Source: Akanthomyces muscarius (lineage: Eukaryota; Ascomycota; Sordariomycetes; Hypocreales; Cordycipitaceae). Taken from it: a DNA stretch of 64,000 bases. Shown in pieces: positions 57,556 through 64,000 of the stretch (the first letter of the stretch is position 1; the number at the start of each line of letters is the position of its first letter). The notes beneath the pieces were generated by a model. It made no database searches. It had not been told where the DNA came from and saw nothing but the letters and a program-made list of their open reading frames with translations. A program made the position numbers and the translations under genes. The stretch spans positions 2,232,001 through 2,296,000 of the forward strand of contig NC_079243.1 in assembly GCF_028009165.1 (NCBI RefSeq). Direction: 5' to 3'.

Positions 57556-60500
57556 CTACTTGCTGGGCTCCTCTGCCTCACAGTGAGCCGCCGTCGAATC
57601 AGAGTCATCCACTGTCAACTCTTCGAGCAGAGAACTCTCCTGCATACCCGACATCTCCTCTGTCACCGCCGCCGGCTCGTTGCACGATGGGCCAGCTCCC
57701 TGCTCTTCGGCCTTGACTGCATCATCTCGTGCAACATCGCCCTGCTCCTGCGCCTCTCCAGCATTTACGCCCTCCTCTCTCGGCGGCACATCACCGGCGT
57801 ACTCTTCCAGCGGCAGGAGCTCGTCCTCTTCCAGGGTATGCTGCTCCTCTTCCACCTCCCCGTCCTCGAGCATGTCCATTGTAAACGTTTCGCTCGAGCG
57901 CTGCTGCATGAGCGCGGCGCCGTCATTCCACGAAAACACATTCCCGGCGGCGACGTCCTCCACGAGCTGCAGGAATCCGTCGTCCTTGCCTCCAGGCGCA
58001 CTGCTGGCGCGGTGCAGGGACAGCTGCTGGCGCTGGCCGCCGTGCTGGCCAGCCTCGATGCTCTCGTAGCGAATAGTGTGGCCGGCGAGGCTCGTCTCGA
58101 CGGCCTGATGCACTTCGAGCCCCATAAACAGATACGGCACTTCGGCAGTGTCCGCACCATCGCCGCCGGTCAGGGCAAAGGCGATGCGGCTGGGCGTGCG
58201 GAGACGACCCTCGAGGAGGTTGAACTCAGACGCGGAGAGAAACTGCTTCAGCGCGGGCTGATCCGTGGCGATGGAGACGAGCTGCTGCTGCGTCAGCCGC
58301 ACGTCGACGCTCTCGGTGGGCAGGAGGAGGTCCTGGATGCGCTGGGTCGTTACAGCGTGGAGGGTAGAATGGGGTGGAAAATCAAAGCTGGACAGGTCAG
58401 TGGTCTCGTCGACGGGGAGGGTGAGCCGCACGCGAGGGTGCAGCTTGCCGTCGGCGTCGGTGCCGTCCTGTTGGGTGATGTCGGGGGAGAAGTTGAGGAC
58501 AATGGCGGTCGATTGCGTGACCGGTTCGTTGCTGGCGGAGAGGGTGGTTAGAGCGGCTGGGTGTGGGATCACAGGCGAAAGAATACGGCGGCTCTTGTCG
58601 GTGTTGTTCTTGCTGGATCCTTTGGTAGTGTCTGCGGGATGTAAAACGTGGCCAAACGTGGCGGTCGTCAATTCGGATACTCTAGCACCGTCTGGGGTGG
58701 ACGCTGGCGGCATCTGGACGACCTCAACTCGGCTTGCGAGCTGGAGTGGCTGCAGTTTCTTGTCGTCAGGCTTGGCAACAGCGTCGATATAGCGCGTCCA
58801 AGATCTGAGCTTATCGCGCCACGACTTGCTGCGCTCCTCGCGGTGATAGTCCATGTAAACCGCACCCTTGGGTTTCTTCCCTCTTCCTGTGCGTGTGATC
58901 ATCTTTGACGAAAGATCGGCTTCGGTTTCATGTACAGTTTGAGCCGCCATTAGAAGGCGCCAGACAACATCTGCCGGCCCTTCAGGCATAGTGCTGGAAA
59001 CTACCCTCGCGCTAGACGGCTTTGGACGGTCGCTGTCCGCAATCCAGTAAATAAGCAAATCCTGAATGAGAATTAGCATAGAGATGCGGAAAAAGTCTGC
59101 TTCTTTGTAGTCTTACATTTCCACTGCTGCTCGTTTCTATAATTGTATTCGTTATGCTTGCCAGGTTATCGAGTATAGGCGGGGACAAATTCTCCTTCTT
59201 TATATGATTCGTCGAGAGCTGAGCAGAGACGACAGCTTGCGCAACTTCATTCAGCCGTGCTATTATGGGAGGAATGGCTGCTTTGGAGGCGTATATGCCG
59301 ATGCGAGACTCTTCAGACTTAGCAGCAAGTCTCTCGTTATTCCCGGGATTCAGCAGTTCCCGCTGGATCGCTTCAAGAACAGGCCTCCCGTGCCCTGCAA
59401 GGCTGTGTTAGTCTCAGACCAAAGGATATTGAGCATATATCTTTACCTGTGAGAAGTCGAAAGGTGGTAGGATGAACCCATAACAGCGCACGACCAAGCG
59501 ATTCAACCTGTTCTCGGACCTGGAGCTTCCATATCTTGTCGATAATGGTGGCCGAGCAAATGTATTTCGGCTTTTTGCTTTCCAGCTCAATTTGATAAGC
59601 GGCTTGCCAAGCGGTCTGCTTTTGAATCCAAGGGTATGTTTGCGACTCCTCAGTCGCTTGTGCCTCAAGCTCTTGTGCATGCTTCATGGTGATGTAGCTG
59701 GAGAGCTGCCCCTGCGTAAAGCCTTCGACGAGCGCCGCTACCAATCTGTGGTATTCGTGTGCCGGTATCGTATTTGTATCGGCCGGTCGCATCTCGTTAA
59801 TATTGTCCCATGCCTCGAGCACTGGGTCTTGCTCGTCGTCCGGCTTTGCAACGTAGTCGGTCCACTTCAACTCGACGGAAGGTTCCGCATCTGCCGTCTC
59901 CGGTTCAAAGGTCGGGATCTGCTTTTTCGAGCGCTGCATCCGATTTGGGTCCTTGAGGATCAGAGCTTCCACGGGCCGACCGAGTGCTGAGACGCCGAGA
60001 TGCTGGTGTGTAAGAAGTTCGTGGTTGAAGGGCCGGCTCTTAGGATGCGATTCGTTTGGTGAAGTTTCGAAAAGAATATCGTCTTCAGAGGCCAAAGTAT
60101 CGTATTCGCCATGCGCTTCGGTACTGAATTGTGCGTTCATGTCGGCAGCTGCTGCTTCTTCTGTCGACAAACCATCGTCGCCGAAGGTGGTGTGCGCCGA
60201 TGCTAGTATCTCTGCAAGTTCCGCGTCTGTCGGCTCGTAATTTTCAATATCGGGCATCTCGGCATTGTCGCTAGTCTTCAATTTGCTACTCTCGGCTTTG
60301 ATTGCGTCTCGTGGCTCGTCTTGATTTTCGGCTTGGCTAGGCGCCTGTGTACGCTCCTGATCCAGGACCCCAGTGACTGACTCAAGATTGTGATGATCCA
60401 CTGGTTTGGGAGAAGTCGCTTGTATCATCTGACTTATCTGCTCTGGTGTATACAGCTTGTCTGACGATATGTCGCCCCGTCTGGCCAGCAGAGCGGTACC

Positions 60501-60596
60501 ACTCAGAGGTCTGGCGAGGGCAGCACGCCTCCATTGTGCCAGCGCCAGCGGTCGCGTAGCAGCAATAAGCCGTAGCCGGACCGCTCGAGACAGCAT
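57556..60596 (-). CDS. sls1: Mitochondrial inner-membrane regulator SLS1 family
   Basis: Three exons, 60596-59447, 59394-59117 and 59061-57556, with introns of 52 and 55 nt and consistent phases; 977 residues. The N-terminus (R-L-R-L-I-A-A-T-R...) is a mitochondrial presequence, followed by a long acidic low-complexity part. Family-like segments are A-L-G-R-P-V-E-A-L-I-L-K-D, then E-G-F-T-Q-G-Q-L-S-S-Y-I, and K-P-K-Y-I-C-S-A-T-I-I-D-K-I-W-K-L, which resemble the SLS N-terminal and KH-like domains. The C-terminus is acidic. Sls1 acts at the inner membrane, linking mitochondrial mRNAs and transcription to translation. The two halves could be taken for separate genes, but the splice phases join them. 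Family call is from memory of the pattern. Confidence 0.75.
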
Positions 60597-61101
60597 TTGA
60601 TTAGACTACCCGCGGCTCGAGCGCATTAGCAGAGCTGGTGGTTGACGAACAAAGTGGTACGATGTAATGCATACCTAGGGGCAGGAGCTAAATTTGTAGC
60701 GATAACGATAAGCGTTTCTCTAAGTAGGTAGCCCGCTGTATGCGCCTGCAGTCGCAGCTTACAAAGTCGATTTGGAATTATTTAAAGACTTGACATGGCT
60801 GCTCAGGTACGACTCGAATTCTTGAACAATCGATAATAGTGTATCTGATTTTCCAGTGCGTAACATCTTGTAAAGCAGGGTGGCTGTTTGCGCTGTCGAG
60901 CAGTGACTTGTAGCTAACTAAAGTACTACGTAGAGTGCGCCCACTGACTGAAGACGCGACCACGCGCGTTGCACTTAACGCCCCAGAGAGGCTCTTCGCA
61001 TCAACCCCTCCGCCAACTCAACAATTCCCCAACCTGTAGCGTTTCCACGGCTACTGGACGATCGCTTCTTTTTTTAGGTTTCACACACAAATCATCACAC
61101 A
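60597..61101. other. Divergent promoter of SLS1 and Nse3
   Basis: About 0.5 kb bidirectional promoter region. No strong TATA seen; nothing else recognised. Confidence 0.6.
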
Positions 61102-62102
61102 ATGCCTCCATCAAGACGCAGGACGAGACCAGTAAGGCCCCAACGCACTCTGAACCATCCAGCAACTGCGGCTGACGAACTTTAGACCGAGCACGAAGAA
61201 CCAGAGGAAGACAGTACACAGCTCACACAGGAGAACGGTGATGGATCGGCAGAAGAAGCAACTGGAGACGAAGGGAGCGAAAGTGAAGACCCGAATCGCG
61301 CTGCAGACGAGCAGCTGGCAAAGAAGTTGGTCCGCTACGCCCTGTCATGCGAGTATTCACGAACCCCGATACGACGTGACGGAATCAAGGAAAGAGGTTA
61401 GCGCACGACGGGCATGAATCTGCAAGTATTTTACAACTCTAATAATCCAGCATAGTCCTTGGAAACCAGGGCAGAGCCTTCAAGAGAATATTCGCCCTGG
61501 CGCAAAAACAGCTGCGCACCATTTGGGGAATGGAGCTCAGGGAGCTGCCTGTCCGCGAGAAAATGTCGCTGCAAGAGAAGCGCCAGGCCATGAAGTCGAA
61601 TGTGCAGCCCAAGACCGGCTCTGGCGCCTACATCCTCACCTCAGTCCTGCCTGCCGCATACCGCTCCGCCGCCATCATAGCGCCGTCCAGAATCCCGACC
61701 GTCGAAGCCGAAGCTACATATCTTGCCTTTTACACCATGGTCGTATCGCTGATCTGGCTCAATGCCAACGAGCTCAGTGAACCGAAGCTGATGCTCTATC
61801 TGACGCGACTCAACGCCAACAAAAATGTCGTTAGCGAAGCGACGGAACTGACGCTCAAGCGCATGGAGCGGCAGGGCTACGTGGTGCGCAAGGTGGACCG
61901 GCCGCCCGTAGGGCACGAAGGCGAGAATACAGTGACATGGCACATTGGCCCGCGCGGAAGAGAGGAGATTGGTCTCGACGGCGTCATGGGATTCGTGCGA
62001 GAAGTATACGGCGAGTCGAACGACGATCTGGAGAAGAAATTGCGTTCCAGCCTCGGAATCAAGCAAACACGAGAAGATGCTGACGGGGATACTATCATGT
62101 GA
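61102..62102 (+). CDS. nse3: Smc5/6 complex subunit Nse3 (MAGE-domain protein)
   Basis: Three exons, 61102-61131, 61186-61396 and 61456-62102, all GT...AG with matching phases; 295 residues. The first 10 residues are basic, then comes an acidic stretch of about 45 residues. The MAGE homology domain starts at about 58 (L-A-K-K-L-V-R-Y-A-L), with the two winged helices: G-S-G-A-Y-I-L-T-S-V-L-P in the middle and V-S-L-I-W-L-N-A-N-E-L-S-E-P-K-L in the second half, then L-M-E-R/Q-G-Y-V-type wing text. Nse3 pairs with Nse1 and Nse4 and binds DNA in the Smc5/6 genome-stability complex. The third exon alone has an open frame from 61530, but that start would lose the first winged helix. Confidence 0.9.
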
Positions 62103-62319
62103 TGCTTCAAGAAAGTAGCTAGCAAATGTAAGACAACTGTGATGCAAGTAGCGACAATCTCCCTCCACCGTCACCGTCCTAGCCTGCCCCAATAACCTGG
62201 AACTATGAACCAATGGTATATTTCCAAAACGCCGTAAATAATTCAGAAACGCCTTGATGTGCCCTTTCGCCATAAATGATGCAGCTTTTTGTAATTCGAG
62301 CTGTCGTGTTTGTCGGAGC

Positions 62320-62681
62320 TTAATCTTCGCGCGCGGGTGGAGGGCCGGCGGGTTGCAGCATTTTCTGTCCAAGGTTAGTATCTAATGTCGGAAGAAACGA
62401 AGACATAGTCAGCACATACCCGGATCATCTTGGCCCTCGTCTTCGTCAGTGGCTCGTTCTCGGCCAGTGCAATGTACGATAGGAGCGGGCGGTGGCCGGC
62501 GACGGACGAGTACGTGTCGCGATGGATGTTCGTGCGCCACTCCCAACTCGTAGTGTCGGCGTGCCCTGTACCGATAAATTTGGCCTGCAGGCGTTCTAGT
62601 TCTTGCTGGGTACGAAGCTTGTCCGCCTGGTGAATTGTTAGTATTAAGAAACCGGTGCGAGGAGTCGCATAAGCTAACCAT
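62320..62681 (-). CDS. SF3B5: Splicing factor SF3b subunit 5 (SF3b10/Ysf3)
   Basis: Three exons: 62681-62679 (the ATG alone), 62626-62420 and 62364-62320; product 84 residues, matching the usual 84-86. The identifying text is G-T-G-H-A-D-T-T-S-W-E-W, then H-R-D-T-Y and A-L-A-E-N-E, and the end K-M-L-Q-P-A-G-P-P-P, all shared with human SF3B5. The protein is a small helical subunit of the SF3b core in U2 snRNP that helps recognise the branch site. The frame has no start codon of its own in the main exon; the preceding intron (52 nt, GTTAGC...CCAG) in phase 0 supplies Met directly before A-D-K-L-R. The gene converges on Nse3, 217 nt away. Confidence 0.95.
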
Positions 62682-63157
62682 GATGACTACGCGTCTACAG
62701 CGAGCTAGTGGGGCGAACGACTCGGCTAGGAGATGAAATATTGGAAAAAGATGCCGGAAAGAGCCACAAAGACTCAAAACTCGCAATGTAGTGAATATGT
62801 TGGCGGTTGTTAAGTCGAGTCTGGCATGATTGCTGGCGCAAAGGCTGGTGATAGTGGGGCCAACCGTGGCCGGTTGATATTCGGTAGTCGCGTCAGACTT
62901 GAACTCTGTGTTCTTCACCAACCACGCCCATTCTGTACAACGACGCGCAGATAAAGTGACTTTGAACAGTTGATAATCAAAGTCGGCTTGGTCATCTCCA
63001 CCATATTCGGCTTAGGAACTCCGTCCGTACGTAGCTGGCTGTTGAAGCTAGCGGCCACGTCGAGGCGACGCATCGAATCGCGCGTCCTCCCACTGCGCCA
63101 TCTCGAAACTCAACGCGAGCAACCGGCTCAGCTCAAAATCAGCGAGACCAATTGATC
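62682..63157. other. Divergent promoter of SF3b10 and the 63.2-kb gene
   Basis: About 0.48 kb. It contains no recognisable gene; a tRNA-like T-loop near 62905 was checked and has no acceptor stem. Confidence 0.5.
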
Positions 63158-64000
63158 ATGGCTAGTCAAGTGCTGCCAGAGCACTGGTCTGAACTGAATG
63201 CAGCTCGCAATCAGCGGAGCCTCTGCGCTACAGATGTGGAGAAGCTCAAGAACTCATGCGTCCAGAACTGCGGCAAGAAGCACGTTGCTGAGTGCAAGGA
63301 CTGCTACGGCAAAGTTCTTGAACGCATGAGAAAGAGATACATAGAGAGTCAGGAGAGGGAGTGGTTCTCGCAGCGGCGGGCGTTTCTGCAAGAGCTCGAT
63401 GATCTCTTCACCGACGCGAAGGACTACAAGGGGAGCCTCCAGGCTATCGAGGCGCACATCAACTCTGAGAAAGAGGCCTGGTACCGCTGGGTTATACGAA
63501 GGCATCCTGACTTTCTGGAAGTTGCCGAACATAATGCGCCGTTGGAAGAAATGAGAGAAATGCTCGGTGACCCCGATCGCAGCCGTGAAGAACTCGTCGC
63601 TATGATGTGGCAAGGTGTTGGCAAGCCAGAAAATTGGTCGGAAAAGGTTGACACATTTGTTACAAAGTGGTCAGAGCTCAAAGACAAACCCGACGAACTC
63701 AAGCAACTATACATTACCGAGTTTTTCAAGCGTGGGAGCGAAGGCGCTGTCCTCGACAACGCGCAGTCATATCTGGACGAATACCTAGCCTCCGATAGCT
63801 TGACGCTGGAGCAAATTGTCGGCCGTATTGTCGATGATAATTATCGCAGCAAGAGTTCACAGGGCCAAAGAGATGCGCATACTAGTCGTCTCGACGAGCT
63901 TCGCAGAGCAAAGACGGCCTTTGAGCAGAAGAGGAAGGAGTCTAAGGCGCTCCTCCGTCAGACTCAGGCCAAGTCAGAGCTCTACGACTTACCGCCGTGT
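63158..64000 (+). CDS. Coiled-coil protein of unknown function (3' end outside window)
   Basis: Open from ATG 63158 (context GATCATGGC) to the window edge, giving 281 residues without a stop. The protein is highly charged, with predicted helices throughout. Four Cys near residues 35-50 (S-C-V-Q-N-C-G-K-K-H then E-C-K-D-C) are arranged C-x3-C-x8-C-x2-C and could bind a metal. A coiled coil is likely from about 245 (R-L-D-E-L-R-R-A-K, F-E-Q-K-R-K-E). There is no signal peptide or membrane segment. I do not recognise a family. Confidence 0.7.
   Translation, partial: MASQVLPEHWSELNAARNQRSLCATDVEKLKNSCVQNCGKKHVAECKDCYGKVLERMRKRYIESQEREWFSQRRAFLQELDDLFTDAKDYKGSLQAIEAHINSEKEAWYRWVIRRHPDFLEVAEHNAPLEEMREMLGDPDRSREELVAMMWQGVGKPENWSEKVDTFVTKWSELKDKPDELKQLYITEFFKRGSEGAVLDNAQSYLDEYLASDSLTLEQIVGRIVDDNYRSKSSQGQRDAHTSRLDELRRAKTAFEQKRKESKALLRQTQAKSELYDLPPC

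Noticed and set aside
57511..58551. 346-codon open frame antisense to SLS1
   Set aside because: Shadow frame; the minus-strand exon joins SLS1 in phase.
57556..59079. SLS1 third exon as a separate 507-codon gene
   Set aside because: The first residues of that frame are intron; GT...AG sites and phases link it to the upstream exons.
62860..62960. tRNA-like T-loop (GTTCAAGTC on the minus strand)
   Set aside because: No matching acceptor or anticodon stem around it.

Overview
This is nuclear DNA of a filamentous ascomycete, most likely a Sordariomycete of the order Hypocreales. The evidence is the gene structure (short GT...AG introns of about 50-90 nt, ACCATGG-type starts), a 460-residue tef1 with the multi-intron 5' layout used as a fungal barcode, fungal-only families (Zn2Cys6 regulator, CBM1-bearing GH18 chitinase, fungal P450s, SLS1), and a transposon remnant mutated in the manner of repeat-induced point mutation (RIP). 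I do not name a genus; the tef1 introns at 55.1-55.8 kb would settle it.

Layout. 0-1 kb: 3' part of an amino acid permease (+). 1.8-6.9 kb: an 11-exon ABCC-type ABC transporter (-) carrying one single-base frameshift. 9.0-9.8 kb: a membrane J-domain protein (-). 10.7-14.8 kb: three co-directional genes (+): FMN reductase, Zn2Cys6 transcription factor, SAM methyltransferase, a possible small metabolic or detoxification group. 15.0-18.9 kb: F-box protein and acetyl-CoA transporter (both -). 20.0-21.0 kb: kinetochore protein CENP-O/Mcm21 (+). 21.7-27.2 kb: a Ser/Thr-rich cell-wall protein, Yae1 and a secreted chitinase with a split C-terminal CBM1 (all -). 29.5-31.2 kb: a CYP52-like P450 (-) whose promoter is flanked by a 1,829-bp Fot1/Pot2-like transposon corpse (31.5-33.3 kb). 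35.6-36.0 kb: a small hydrophilic protein. 36-43.1 kb: about 7 kb with no recognisable gene. 43.2-43.8 kb: a peptidase S51 pseudogene with three frameshifts. 45.1-49.5 kb: a second P450 with a 13-nt micro-exon and an MFS transporter (both +). 50.2-50.9 kb: small P-loop kinase-like protein. 51.0-52.9 kb: mitochondrial 2-methylcitrate dehydratase (-). 55.1-57.0 kb: tef1 (+). 57.6-62.7 kb: housekeeping block of SLS1 (-), Nse3 (+) and SF3b10 (-). 63.2 kb to the end: start of a coiled-coil protein (+).

The right end (50-64 kb) is compact and housekeeping in character: translation, propionate metabolism, mitochondrial expression, Smc5/6 and splicing. The middle (28-49 kb) is accessory: sparse genes, P450s, a transporter, a dead transposon and a dead peptidase. 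I found no tRNA, rRNA or CRISPR. No wholly new system is evident. The strongest leads are the frameshifted ABC transporter, the RIP-mutated element next to a P450 promoter, the multi-frameshift S51 peptidase relic, and three very small coding exons (3, 5 and 13 nt).
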